Counted from the stretch's first letter, positions 10,973 to 20,502 are shown. The stretch: 64,000 bases of DNA from Patulibacter sp. (GCF_030655195.1 NZ_JAURWA010000114.1:1-64000); one strand, 5' to 3'. Notes: a model not told the origin generated them from the sequence alone. Translations and numbers: made by a program.

Positions 10973-12316
10973 ATGAGCCCGAAGTACGACGCCTTCGGGC
11001 GCCCCGTCGAGCCCGAGGCGCCGCGGCCGAGCACGCTGGGCCGGCCGGGCGAGCGGTCCACCCGCGACCCGCGCGCCGCGGAGCACCGGTCCTTCGGGTC
11101 GCCCAGCGCGCCGTGGACCCCCGCGACGCGGAAGGACGACGCCGTGGTGCCCGAGGTCCGCGGCCTGCCGTCGGTCACCGGCGGCCGCCCCGTCGGCGCA
11201 CGGGCCGGCAAGCGGGTCCAGGGGCTGACGCGCCTGGCCGGGGGCGTCGGCGCCGTGGTGCTCGTCCTGCTCGCGATCGTCGGGTCGCTCGTCGACGACG
11301 ATGCGCCGACGGCCAGCTCCGGCGGGCGCGTCGGCATCGTCGGCACCACGCCGCTGACCGCCGAGCGGGTCGCGCGGGCCGTCGGGCTCCTGCGCGTCGA
11401 GATGGGCTCCGGCGAGCGCGTCCTCTCGGTCTCCATCACGGACTCGTACGCCAGCGCCCGCGTGCTGACCGCCGACGGCGACGGGACGCGGTCCCTCTCC
11501 CTGGGCCGCGACGGCGCGGTGACGGCGGTCGGCGGCAGCTCGACCTCGGCGACGTCGCGCGGCGTCCCCGTGACCGACCTCGACGCCCCGGCGGCAGGCG
11601 CCATCGCCGAGGCCGTCGTCCGCGGGCTGGGTCCGGGGGCGACCGGGGCCCTGCGCAGCCTCACCGCCTACAGCTACCAGGACGAGCCCCTCCGCTGGAC
11701 GGCGTCCGTGGAGGGCGGCCCCGACGTGTCGCGGACCTGGAGCGCCGACCAGGCGGGCCGGTCCGTGGTGCGCACGAAGGACGGCGCACCCGCCCCACCG
11801 AAGGGGCAGCCGGGTCCGGCGACGGTCCCGGAAGGCATCTCCGGCACGTCGCTGCTGGCGCCCGACAACCTGCGTCAGGCCCTGGGTGCGCTCGGGGCCC
11901 TCCCCGCGCTGCAGGACGAGAGCCCCCGCGAGATCCTGCTGTCGACGCTGAACCTGGAGCCCGAGCGCCTGCTCGCCGGCGTCAAGGACGGCACGGACCG
12001 CCGGCTCGTCTCGGTCGACGCGGCGTTCGGGCTCGATCCCTCCGCGGTGAGCCCGAGCGCCGGGGAGGACACCGTGGCGCTGTCCGACGTCGACGCGGCC
12101 GGCCCGGCCCGCGCGCTGCGCACGATCGGCCGTCGCCTGTCGACCGACGCCGCCGCGCAGGTGCAGTCCGTCTCGCTGGCGCCCGACGGCGGCGCGGCGG
12201 ACGGAGGGCGCCCGGGCTGGTTCGTCCTGCTCGAGGGCGAGGGCGAGGACCGGGTCTGGCGGGCGTCGCTGGACGGCCGGCGCGTCGGGCGCTCCGGCGA
12301 GGACCTGACGCGGTAG
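10973..12316 (+). CDS. Hypothetical single-TM protein with extracytoplasmic region
   Basis: Continuous ORF with GC3-favoured frame; TM GGVGAVVLVLLAIVGSLV; no family recognised. Confidence 0.6.
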   Translation: MSPKYDAFGRPVEPEAPRPSTLGRPGERSTRDPRAAEHRSFGSPSAPWTPATRKDDAVVPEVRGLPSVTGGRPVGARAGKRVQGLTRLAGGVGAVVLVLLAIVGSLVDDDAPTASSGGRVGIVGTTPLTAERVARAVGLLRVEMGSGERVLSVSITDSYASARVLTADGDGTRSLSLGRDGAVTAVGGSSTSATSRGVPVTDLDAPAAGAIAEAVVRGLGPGATGALRSLTAYSYQDEPLRWTASVEGGPDVSRTWSADQAGRSVVRTKDGAPAPPKGQPGPATVPEGISGTSLLAPDNLRQALGALGALPALQDESPREILLSTLNLEPERLLAGVKDGTDRRLVSVDAAFGLDPSAVSPSAGEDTVALSDVDAAGPARALRTIGRRLSTDAAAQVQSVSLAPDGGAADGGRPGWFVLLEGEGEDRVWRASLDGRRVGRSGEDLTR

Positions 12317-12465
12317 GACCATCGCGCCGGGGGGGGGGCGGCCCTCCGGCGGTGACCCGGGCACCGGCGACGTGCCCTGCCCATGCGGGGACGGCATGGC
12401 CGGACACCGGGACGCTGATGCCCCCGGATCCTGGCGCGGCCCCGTTCTCTCGTACCCTTCACCGC

Positions 12466-13569
12466 ATGAGCAGCGAGGGGTACCGCATCGCCGTCGTCGG
12501 CGCCACCGGCCAGGTCGGTGGCGTCCTGCTGGACGAGCTCGGCGTGCCGAACGACGGGACGCGCGTGGGTGCGGCCACCAAGGCCCCGAACGCCGGTGAG
12601 CCCGTCGGCGCGGCGTTGCCGATCCGCGAGATCGTGCCGTTCGCCTCCGCGCGCTCGGCCGGCTCCACGCTGCGCGGCATGACCGTCCAGCCGATCACCG
12701 ACGAGACGATCCAGGGCTTCGACCTCGCGGTCTTCTCCGCCGGCGGCAGCACCTCGAAGGAGTGGGCCCCGAAGTTCGCGGCCGCCGGCGCGGTCGTCGT
12801 CGACAACTCGTCGGCCTGGCGGATGCACGACGGGGTCCCGCTCGTCGTCTCCGAGGTCAACCCCGAGGCGCTCGACGACCACCACGGCATCGTCGCCAAC
12901 CCCAACTGCTCGACGATGCAGCTGATGGTGGCGCTGCGGCCGATCCAGCAGGCCGCCGGCATCGAGCGGCTCGTCGTCTCCACCTACCAGGCGGTCTCGG
13001 GCACGGGCAAGGCCGCCGTCGACGAGCTGTTCGAGGAGTCGCGCGCGATCCTCGACGGCACCGACGTACCCGCCCCGCGCTCCTACGCGCACCGGATCGC
13101 GTTCAACGCGCTGCCGCACGCCGGGAGCTTCGTCGACGACCACACCGACGAGGAGCTCAAGCTGATCAACGAGACGCGCAAGATCCTCGGCGACGACACG
13201 ATCCGGATCTCCGCGACCTGCGTGCGCGTGCCGGTCATCAACGGGCACTCCGAGACCTGCAACGTCGAGACCCGCGAGGAGCTCTCGCCCGAGCGCGCCC
13301 GCGAGATCCTGCAGGCCGCGCCGGGCCTCGACGTGCGCGACGACCCGGCGAACGGGGTCTACCCGATGGCCGTCGACGCCGACGGCCGGAGCGACGTCCT
13401 CGTCGGTCGCATCCGCCGCGACCGCGGCAACCCGAAGGGCCTCGACCTCTTCGTCGTCGGCGACAACCTGCGCAAGGGTGCCGCGACGAACACGATCCAG
13501 CTGGCCGTCGTCCTGCACGAGCGAGGCCTAGTGCGCCCGACGCCGGCCGCCGAGGTGCCGGCGCTCTGA
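12466..13569 (+). CDS. asd: Aspartate-semialdehyde dehydrogenase
   Basis: YRIAVVGATGQVGGVLLDEL; VDNSSAWRM; GIVANPNCSTMQLMVAL; STYQAVSGTGKAAV; RVPVINGHSE. Confidence 0.97.
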   Translation: MSSEGYRIAVVGATGQVGGVLLDELGVPNDGTRVGAATKAPNAGEPVGAALPIREIVPFASARSAGSTLRGMTVQPITDETIQGFDLAVFSAGGSTSKEWAPKFAAAGAVVVDNSSAWRMHDGVPLVVSEVNPEALDDHHGIVANPNCSTMQLMVALRPIQQAAGIERLVVSTYQAVSGTGKAAVDELFEESRAILDGTDVPAPRSYAHRIAFNALPHAGSFVDDHTDEELKLINETRKILGDDTIRISATCVRVPVINGHSETCNVETREELSPERAREILQAAPGLDVRDDPANGVYPMAVDADGRSDVLVGRIRRDRGNPKGLDLFVVGDNLRKGAATNTIQLAVVLHERGLVRPTPAAEVPAL

Positions 13570-13626
13570 GGTCGCAGCGGCGCGCTTTTTAGGCGCGCTG
13601 AAGCGCCAGACGTAGGCTGAGGCGCC

Positions 13627-13731
13627 ATGGACCCCATCTTCTGGATCCCCATCGGCGTCATCCTCCTGATCGCGGTCGGAGGCGTGTACTACTTCGGCGT
13701 GATCGTCGAGAATCGGTCGAACGACGACTGA
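13627..13731 (+). CDS. Putative 34-aa single-TM microprotein
   Basis: MDPIFWIPIGVILLIAVGGVYYFGVIVENRSNDD between asd and def; one hydrophobic helix, acidic tail. Confidence 0.4.
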   Translation: MDPIFWIPIGVILLIAVGGVYYFGVIVENRSNDD

Positions 13732-13758
13732 CGCCGCGCCGCAGCTACCGTTCCGGGC

Positions 13759-14346
13759 ATGGCCAGCCCCGACGCCTTCACCCCGGAAGTCCTGCAGCGC
13801 CGCCGCGAGGCGCTGCAGCAGGTCCGTCAGTGGGGCGACCCCGCGCTGAAGACCGTCGCGCGGCCCGTCGAGGAGATCGACCAGGACCTCGTCGGCGAGG
13901 CCCGTCGCCTGATCACGATCATGGACGCCGCCCTCGGCGCCGGTCTGGCCGCCACGCAGGTGGGGATCATGCGCCGCTACTTCGTCTACCGCGAGGGCGA
14001 CGAGGAGCTCGGTGCCGCCACCGCGCTGATCAACCCGGAGCTCGAGTGGGCGTCCGAGGAGACCGACGTCACCCACGAAGGCTGCCTGTCGCTCGCGGGC
14101 GTCTGGGTGCCCGTCGAGCGGCCCGTGTCCGTGCGGGTCACCGGGCTGGACCTGTCCGGCCGCGAGCAGCGGATCGAGGCGACCGGCCCGCTCGCGCGCC
14201 GGCTGCAGCACGAGATGGACCACCTCGACGGCGTCCTGATGATCGACCGCACCACGAAGGACGCGAAGAAGACCGCGCTGCGCGCCCTGCGCGAGGGCCG
14301 CTCGATGGACCCGCCCGCCGCGGGCGAGCGCCTCGAGATCGACTAG
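13759..14346 (+). CDS. def: Peptide deformylase
   Basis: EGCLSLAG (EGCLS motif) and LQHEMDHLDGVLMIDR (HEMDH). Confidence 0.95.
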   Translation: MASPDAFTPEVLQRRREALQQVRQWGDPALKTVARPVEEIDQDLVGEARRLITIMDAALGAGLAATQVGIMRRYFVYREGDEELGAATALINPELEWASEETDVTHEGCLSLAGVWVPVERPVSVRVTGLDLSGREQRIEATGPLARRLQHEMDHLDGVLMIDRTTKDAKKTALRALREGRSMDPPAAGERLEID

Positions 14347-14437
14347 GAGAACGGGCGGGCCCCACCCCGGGCGTCTCGGGCCCGGCCGCGTCGGCCGACG
14401 CCGCGGCCCGGGGCACCCGCAGACGCGCGGGCGCCGC

Positions 14438-16213
14438 TCAGTCGCCGACGCCGACCGGCACGCGCCCCGCGCGCGGGTCCGCGCCGTCGGCCAAGGCGTC
14501 GAGGCCGCGGCGGACGAGGCGGTGCGGGTCCTCGTCGCGCGCGACGCCGACGACGGTGCCCGACGCGTCGATCGCGACCAGGGCGATCTCCGGCTGCTGC
14601 TGGCCGCCGGCGGTCCGGACGACGAGCAGGCCGAGGCCCTGGGCGATCGCGGCCCTGGGGTCCTGCAGGTGGACGACCGCGTCGTCGAGCGGCTCGTCGG
14701 CAGGATGGGGCGGCGCGCCGCTCTCCGCCTCGTCCGGCACCCGCGGTGACAGGGCCGCCATGCGGATGCCGAAGCCGGCGGCGGCGGACTGGGAGGAGTC
14801 GAACGCGCGCAGCGCACCGCGCGTCCCCTGCAGCGCCGGGTGTCCGCTGGGCACCGGGTCCGACGGGTGGACGAGCAGCAGCAGGCCGCCCGGGCCCGTC
14901 AGCTGCCGGACCGACCTCGCGCGGCCGTCGGCGTCGGTCACCGGCACGTCCGGCAGCACCGTGCCGGCGGCCAGCGTGGGCGTGGAGACCTTCGTGATCT
15001 GCAGCTCGCGGTCGAGCTTGGGCTGGAACAGGCGGTCGAGGCCCGACAGGGGCTGCTCGACGTAGCGGAACGCCAGGAGCCCCGCGGGCACCACGACGAG
15101 GACGAGCGCCGCGGCGGAGACCGGCCACAGCCCCGGGATGTCCATCGGGATGATGTCCCGCTCGTTCAGCGATCGCAGGATCGGGGCGTGGATCAGGTAC
15201 GTGCTGAACGACGCGGCGGCGAGCAGCTGGGCGACCGGGCTGCGCAGCAGACGGCGCATCCAGCCGTCGGGGTCGGCGGTCAGCGCGCCGAGGATCCACG
15301 ACAGCGGCGTCAGGAACGAGAGCTCGAAGAACCACTGCGACGCGAAGAGCGACGTCCCCAGGCGGGCGGAGGACAGCCAGACCAGCCACGAGGTGCCCGC
15401 GATCACGATGAGGGTCGGGAACGGCTTGGGCAGACGCCACCGGTCCGGCCGCCGCACGAGCAGCGCGAGGCCCAGGAGCATCCCCATCCCGTAGAGGTAC
15501 GCCCACGATGGGGGCGCGAACCACGAGCCGAACTGGCTGCCGGGGACGTCGCGGGCGATCAACGAGCTCTTCCACCAGATCGTCACCGCGATGAAGAGCA
15601 GCGGCGGTGCCAGCAGCCCCGCCAGGCGACTGCGCATCGGCCAGTTCGAGATCGCCCGCATCCACGGCAGCAGCGCGAACGCGACGACGAGCGAGAACTG
15701 CCACTCGACGCTGAGGTACCAGCCCGGGTCGATCGTGCGGAAGATGTGCTCGGTGCTCCAGCTCTGGAACAGGCTGAGGCCCCAGATCAGGTCCAGCCAC
15801 TGCGACGCGCCGCCGCCGTAGCGCCAGACCCAGACCACGAGGAAGATCAGGAAGTAGACCGGCAGCAGGCGCAGCGCCCGCTTGAAGAGGAAGTCGCGGC
15901 TGCCCGGCAGGCGCTTGCCCAGGAGCACCGCGCCGCCGAAGCCGTAGTACGTCGCGAATCCCGAGAGCAGGAAGAACAGCGGGAGCAGGCCGTCGATGCC
16001 GGAGAACACGACGCCGGGCGGCGAGTAGTCGCGGAAGGCGTGCAGCGAGAGGTCCCCGACCGACGCCTGGTAGGCGTGGAAGAGCACCACGATGAACATG
16101 AGGGCCCGCAGGCCGTCGAGCTCGCGGAGGCGGTTGCCGCCGCCCGGCCGCCGCGGCTTCGCGGCGGCCGGGGCGGTGGGCGGCGTCCCGCGCTCAGGGA
16201 CGGGGGTCGCCAT
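14438..16213 (-). CDS. Acyltransferase-3 (OafA/YrhL-like) membrane protein with C-terminal redoxin-like domain
   Basis: RLRELDGLRALMFIVVLFHAYQ; multiple TMs; C-terminal AGTVLPDVPVTDADGRARSVRQLTGPGGLLLLVHPSD resembles AhpC/TSA start but has no Cys. Confidence 0.85.
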   Translation of the reverse strand: MATPVPERGTPPTAPAAAKPRRPGGGNRLRELDGLRALMFIVVLFHAYQASVGDLSLHAFRDYSPPGVVFSGIDGLLPLFFLLSGFATYYGFGGAVLLGKRLPGSRDFLFKRALRLLPVYFLIFLVVWVWRYGGGASQWLDLIWGLSLFQSWSTEHIFRTIDPGWYLSVEWQFSLVVAFALLPWMRAISNWPMRSRLAGLLAPPLLFIAVTIWWKSSLIARDVPGSQFGSWFAPPSWAYLYGMGMLLGLALLVRRPDRWRLPKPFPTLIVIAGTSWLVWLSSARLGTSLFASQWFFELSFLTPLSWILGALTADPDGWMRRLLRSPVAQLLAAASFSTYLIHAPILRSLNERDIIPMDIPGLWPVSAAALVLVVVPAGLLAFRYVEQPLSGLDRLFQPKLDRELQITKVSTPTLAAGTVLPDVPVTDADGRARSVRQLTGPGGLLLLVHPSDPVPSGHPALQGTRGALRAFDSSQSAAAGFGIRMAALSPRVPDEAESGAPPHPADEPLDDAVVHLQDPRAAIAQGLGLLVVRTAGGQQQPEIALVAIDASGTVVGVARDEDPHRLVRRGLDALADGADPRAGRVPVGVGD

Positions 16214-18149
16214 CGCTCCCGTCCGGCGGCGGGGCGCTGCCCGCCGTCCGCCGGCGCAGGCGCCGGCTCGTCGCGCGCAGGGCGAGGACGGCGAACGCCA
16301 GGATCGCCACGCCGATGATGATCAGCGGCCAGCGGTAGGGCACCGGGCCGCGCTCGATGCCGGTCACCAGCTCCGCGTCGGGCACGCGGATGGCCACGCG
16401 CGTCGAGCTGAGGGCCTCGACGGTGCGGCCCTGGACCTTGCCGACCGCGTAGGCGTTGGCCAGCGGCAGCAGCGCCTTCGGGCCGATCGCCAGGACGCGG
16501 ACCGCGTCGCCCGACTTCGTCGCCGTCAGGACGCCCGCGGTCCGCTGCCCGGGCACGCCCTTCGCCAGGTCGCCGGGCACCGCGCCGGGACGGGCGAGGA
16601 CCAGCGCCGTGCCCGCCGGCGTGTCGCCGCCGAGCTGCACGGCGGGCAGCACGAGCTCGCGGCTGACCCGCCGCGCCTCGGCCAGGGTGCCGATGACGGC
16701 GCCCAGCTCGGCCTCCGTCGGCGAGGCCGGGAGGGCGACCGTCGTGCCGCGCCAGCCGGGGTTGCGGTTGAGCGGGAAGGGCAGGACCGACAGCGTCGAG
16801 GTGACGGGCCGCGGGCGGGTCTGCAGCGTCACCGAGCCGGACTCCTGGACGTCGAGCGCGCCGGCGTCGAACTCCTGCGGCGTGCACCGCAGGTCCCGCG
16901 GACGGTTCAGACGGGTGCGGATCGTGACGCTGTTGTCGCCGGCGCGCAGGTCGCCGCGGTAGAGCGCTGGACCGCGGGGCGCCAACGCCTCCTCGACGAC
17001 GAACCGGGAGGGGCCGCGGACGGTCAGCGGCTCGCCGACGAGGTCGCGGCCGTTGATGGCGACGACGGCGCGGCCGCCGGCGGGGGCGTCGTACGTGCCG
17101 GCCAGGCGCAGCCGCGAGCCGCGCAGCACCTCGCGCCACTCCGGGATCCGGAACCCGAGCGAGACCTCCTGGGTGTCCAGACCGGTCACCCCGCCGGTGG
17201 GCAGGCGGACCCGGCGGGGGACGGTGGCCCGGCGGACCGTCACCGCGGGGAGCGCGGACCCGGAGGCGCTCGTCCCGGGCAGGGTGCGGGCGACGGCGGG
17301 GCGCAGCGCCCCGGCGGCCCGGAGCAGGCCCTCGCCGCGACCCTCGACCACGACGACGGCGGCCCGGTCCGTGCCGACGACCTCGGTGTGGACGCGCGGC
17401 ACCGCGGCACCCTCGGCGATCGTGACGACGCTCTCGCCGACCCGCCGGCGGGTCGGCGTGCCGGCGACGGCGACCCGGACCGCGACGCCCTGTCCCTCGG
17501 CGGCCGCGGCGACCTCGCCCACGGCCACGGACGCCGCGCGGATCGCGTCGGGCGTGGGGCGGCCGGTGAAGCGCACCAGGACGGCACCGCGACGGCGGCC
17601 GACGCCCGCCACCAGGGCGCCCGGCAGCTCCTTCAGACGCGGGAGGGTCGCCGGGGCGGAGCCGTCGACGGTGACCGCGGCGGAGCGGTCCAGCTGCAGC
17701 CACGCCGCCGGGTCGTCGGGCGTGGGGCACTGCGCCTGATCCGTCTGCAGCCGCGTGTCGATCGCGACCGGGACCGTCCGGCTCGATCCGCGCAGCGCCG
17801 TGCGGGGGATCGTGAAGGTCGCGGACCCGGGGCCGGCCCCGAGGTTGGTGCTGCCCACGACGGTGTCGCCGACCCGGACCTGCAGGCCCGAGCGGTCCGA
17901 GAGCTGCTGCGACGCCCGCCAGGAGAGCCGGACGCGGCCGCCGACCGAGGTCCACCGGACCGGCACGGGGATGCCCCCGGCGTACTGGTCCAGCCCGCCG
18001 CCGAAGCGCACCGCGGCGTCGTCCGGTCCGGCGAGCGGCACGGTGGTCGGGGCGGCCCCCGCGACGGCCGGGGCGGCCAGGCCGAGCAGCGCACCCGTCG
18101 CCGCGGCGACGATCAGGCGGGTGCTCCGGCGTGGTGCTGCGGGGGTCAT
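16194..18149 (-). CDS. BcsB-like cellulose/exopolysaccharide synthesis periplasmic protein
   Basis: Signal peptide, two beta-sandwich/flavodoxin-like repeats, C-terminal TM; GYxIPxWREVLRGSRLRLAGTYDAP; adjacent to GT2. Confidence 0.7.
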   Translation of the reverse strand: MTPAAPRRSTRLIVAAATGALLGLAAPAVAGAAPTTVPLAGPDDAAVRFGGGLDQYAGGIPVPVRWTSVGGRVRLSWRASQQLSDRSGLQVRVGDTVVGSTNLGAGPGSATFTIPRTALRGSSRTVPVAIDTRLQTDQAQCPTPDDPAAWLQLDRSAAVTVDGSAPATLPRLKELPGALVAGVGRRRGAVLVRFTGRPTPDAIRAASVAVGEVAAAAEGQGVAVRVAVAGTPTRRRVGESVVTIAEGAAVPRVHTEVVGTDRAAVVVVEGRGEGLLRAAGALRPAVARTLPGTSASGSALPAVTVRRATVPRRVRLPTGGVTGLDTQEVSLGFRIPEWREVLRGSRLRLAGTYDAPAGGRAVVAINGRDLVGEPLTVRGPSRFVVEEALAPRGPALYRGDLRAGDNSVTIRTRLNRPRDLRCTPQEFDAGALDVQESGSVTLQTRPRPVTSTLSVLPFPLNRNPGWRGTTVALPASPTEAELGAVIGTLAEARRVSRELVLPAVQLGGDTPAGTALVLARPGAVPGDLAKGVPGQRTAGVLTATKSGDAVRVLAIGPKALLPLANAYAVGKVQGRTVEALSSTRVAIRVPDAELVTGIERGPVPYRWPLIIIGVAILAFAVLALRATSRRLRRRTAGSAPPPDGSDGDPRP

Positions 18150-19585
18150 GCGGTCTCGATCGGTCGGGTCGGGGGAGTGGGGGAACCGGGCGCGGTCGGG
18201 GTGCCGGGCGGGCGTCGCGGGCCCTCGCGGCGCGTGACCATCCAGCGGCGGTCGCCGACGATCTCACGGACCATCGCGGCCTGCGCCACCGCGTTCTTCA
18301 GCACGGTGTAGGGCAGCGCCGCGACGCAGTACACCAGGAACCAGCGCAGACCCAGCGCCTCGCGGGACTCGTCCGTCGCCACCCGGTAGGAGGCGATGCC
18401 CAGCACGACCCCGGTCAGCAGCGTGACGATCGTCGTGCCGATGAGGAACGGGTCGCGCAGCAGGTGGAACGGCAGGCCCGCGATCGCCTGGGCGGTCAGG
18501 ACGGTGAAGATCTGCAGCGAGATGATCGGGAACATCTCGCGCCAGACGAGCATCACGAGCCAGTAGAAGCGCACCCACGGCCCCAGGACCCGCGAGCGGC
18601 GGACGTCGGGGGTGTGGCGGATCGTCACCTGGAACCAGCCCTGCGCCCAGCGGGTGCGCTGCTTCCACCAGCCGCGGAACGTGGCCGGTGCCAGCTCGGT
18701 CGAGACCACGGCCCGCTCGTGCACGATCCGGTAGCCCGAAAGGAGCGCCCGCATGGAGACGTCGATGTCCTCGGTCAGCATCCGGTGGTCGACGCCCAGG
18801 CGCCGCAGGACGTCGGTGCGCCACCAGCCGTTCGCGCCGCCGAAGATGGCGGTGTCGGTCAGGAGCGACCGGCCGGAGTGGGCGATCCCGTAGATCCCCT
18901 CGAACTCGCAGCCGACGATCCGGGTGAGCAGGTTGCGGTCCGTGTTGCGGATGACGCAGCGGCCCTGGACGACGTCGTAGCCCTGGTCGATCCACCGCAG
19001 CGCGATCTCCGCCGCGTCGTGGCGCAGGTGGTGGTCGGCGTCGAGGATCGCGGTGACCTCGCCGCGGACGTGGGGGAGGGCGCCCATGATGTTCTCGGCC
19101 TTGGAGCTGCTGCCCTCGACGCGGACGACGTCGATCGACGGGGTTCGGGCGGCGAGCGCGCGCAGCTCGTCCTCCAGCGGCATCGGGTGCGGCGTGTTGT
19201 ACGCCAGGAGCACCTGCAGCCGGCCCTCCGGCATGTCGACCTCGCGCGCGAGGTGCAGCAGCGTCTCCTCGATGATGTCCGCCTCGTTGGGCAGGTACGC
19301 CGCGACGACGAGGGTGACCGTCGGATCCCAGCCGCCCGCCGGCGGGGGCGGCAGCTCGCGGGCCGACCTGCGGACCGCCAGGTTGCCCTCCACGAGCATC
19401 AGCAGGCAGGTCAGGAGGTAGGCGATCGCGACGCCGTAGAGGACCCAGCCGAGGACGGGCTCGACGAGCTCGGTGACGGCCCCGAGCAGGATCGCCGGGG
19501 CGACGAAGCAGACGAGGAACGACAGGGTCAGCTGCAGCCCGACCTGGCTGCGGGCGCGCTCGAGCAGCGCGACGAACAGCCTCAT
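18146..19585 (-). CDS. GT2 family processive glycosyltransferase (BcsA-like, no PilZ domain visible)
   Basis: VTAILDADHHL, TEDIDVSMRA, KQRTRWAQGWFQ (DxD / TED / QxxRW), N- and C-terminal TMs; 4-nt overlap with next gene. Confidence 0.9.
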   Translation of the reverse strand: MRLFVALLERARSQVGLQLTLSFLVCFVAPAILLGAVTELVEPVLGWVLYGVAIAYLLTCLLMLVEGNLAVRRSARELPPPPAGGWDPTVTLVVAAYLPNEADIIEETLLHLAREVDMPEGRLQVLLAYNTPHPMPLEDELRALAARTPSIDVVRVEGSSSKAENIMGALPHVRGEVTAILDADHHLRHDAAEIALRWIDQGYDVVQGRCVIRNTDRNLLTRIVGCEFEGIYGIAHSGRSLLTDTAIFGGANGWWRTDVLRRLGVDHRMLTEDIDVSMRALLSGYRIVHERAVVSTELAPATFRGWWKQRTRWAQGWFQVTIRHTPDVRRSRVLGPWVRFYWLVMLVWREMFPIISLQIFTVLTAQAIAGLPFHLLRDPFLIGTTIVTLLTGVVLGIASYRVATDESREALGLRWFLVYCVAALPYTVLKNAVAQAAMVREIVGDRRWMVTRREGPRRPPGTPTAPGSPTPPTRPIETA

Positions 19586-20502
19586 CGGGGCGCTCCGAGG
19601 CGGGGGCGCAGCGCGGACAGGGCGGTGCGCCCGGCCAGCTCGTAGCCGTCCTTGCGCAGGTGGATGTCCGGCGTCCGGGGGGCGGAGACGCACATCCAGG
19701 TGTATCGGCAGATCGCGGCGACGGCTCGCGGGCGGATGGACGAGCCGGGGTCCAGCGGGGCGGACTGGTCCATCGCGCCGGCCAGGTCGACGAGGGTCGC
19801 GCCGTACCGGCGCGCCGCCGCGGCGATCGTGCCGTTGACCGCGCGCAGGAACGTCCGGTGCTCCCGGGCCAGCAGCGGACGGGCGGCGGGCTGGTCGTCC
19901 CAGAGACCGAGCAGCGGGTCGTAGAGGGTGAGGACCCCGATCGGCACGGTGCGGTCGACCTCGCGCAGGCGGCCGAGCAGCTCACCGAGGTTCTCCCGCA
20001 GCGCCGCGCCGGCGCGGGCGATGCAGCCGGGCAGCACGCGGCCGCCGGAGAAGCACGAGCCGACGTCGTTGCCGCCGATGTCGAGGAGCACCACGCGGCG
20101 CCGCCCCTTCGTGGACGACAGGAGGCCCTCGGCCCACGACGCCTGCGACGTCGTCGGATCCTCGTTGCGGTACGGCGTGTCGCGCGCCGGCGCGCAGGGC
20201 CGGATGCCCACGAGGATGGACTGCGACGTCGCGCCACCGCACCCCAGCTCGATCAGCCGGACCTCGCGGCCCTCGTCGCGCAGCGCCCGGGCGAACCGGC
20301 GCGGGTAGCCCTGCGACGTCTCCTGCCCGCCGCCCAGGAGCTTCGGCTGCACGCCGACGGCGAGGGAGTCGCCGAGCGAGACGACCTGCAGCGCGTCGGC
20401 GCTCGGGGAGCCACCGCAGCCGGCGAGGGCCAACGCCGCGACCGCTGCGAGGAGCGACCACCGGTGACGGGCGCGACGAGCCGCGATGAGGGGGAGGCGC
20501 AA
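19582..20502 (-). CDS. SGNH/GDSL hydrolase family lipoprotein-like protein
   Basis: LALAGCGG lipobox-like; VVSLGDSLAVGVQP (GDS), GGNDVGSCF, DIHLRKDGYELAG (DxxH). Confidence 0.85.
   Translation of the reverse strand: MRLPLIAARRARHRWSLLAAVAALALAGCGGSPSADALQVVSLGDSLAVGVQPKLLGGGQETSQGYPRRFARALRDEGREVRLIELGCGGATSQSILVGIRPCAPARDTPYRNEDPTTSQASWAEGLLSSTKGRRRVVLLDIGGNDVGSCFSGGRVLPGCIARAGAALRENLGELLGRLREVDRTVPIGVLTLYDPLLGLWDDQPAARPLLAREHRTFLRAVNGTIAAAARRYGATLVDLAGAMDQSAPLDPGSSIRPRAVAAICRYTWMCVSAPRTPDIHLRKDGYELAGRTALSALRPRLGAPR

Noticed and set aside
12329-12338. Run of about ten G between 10973-12316 and asd, considered as phase-variable tract
   Set aside because: Lies after the upstream stop and far from the asd start; more likely random homopolymer or a sequencing-sensitive spot. 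Would need read-level evidence.
13573-13604. GGCGCGCTTTTTAGGCGCGCT after asd as a strong terminator
   Set aside because: The arms are GC-palindromic direct repeats with T-run in the loop, not after the stem; terminator function not supported strongly enough to annotate.
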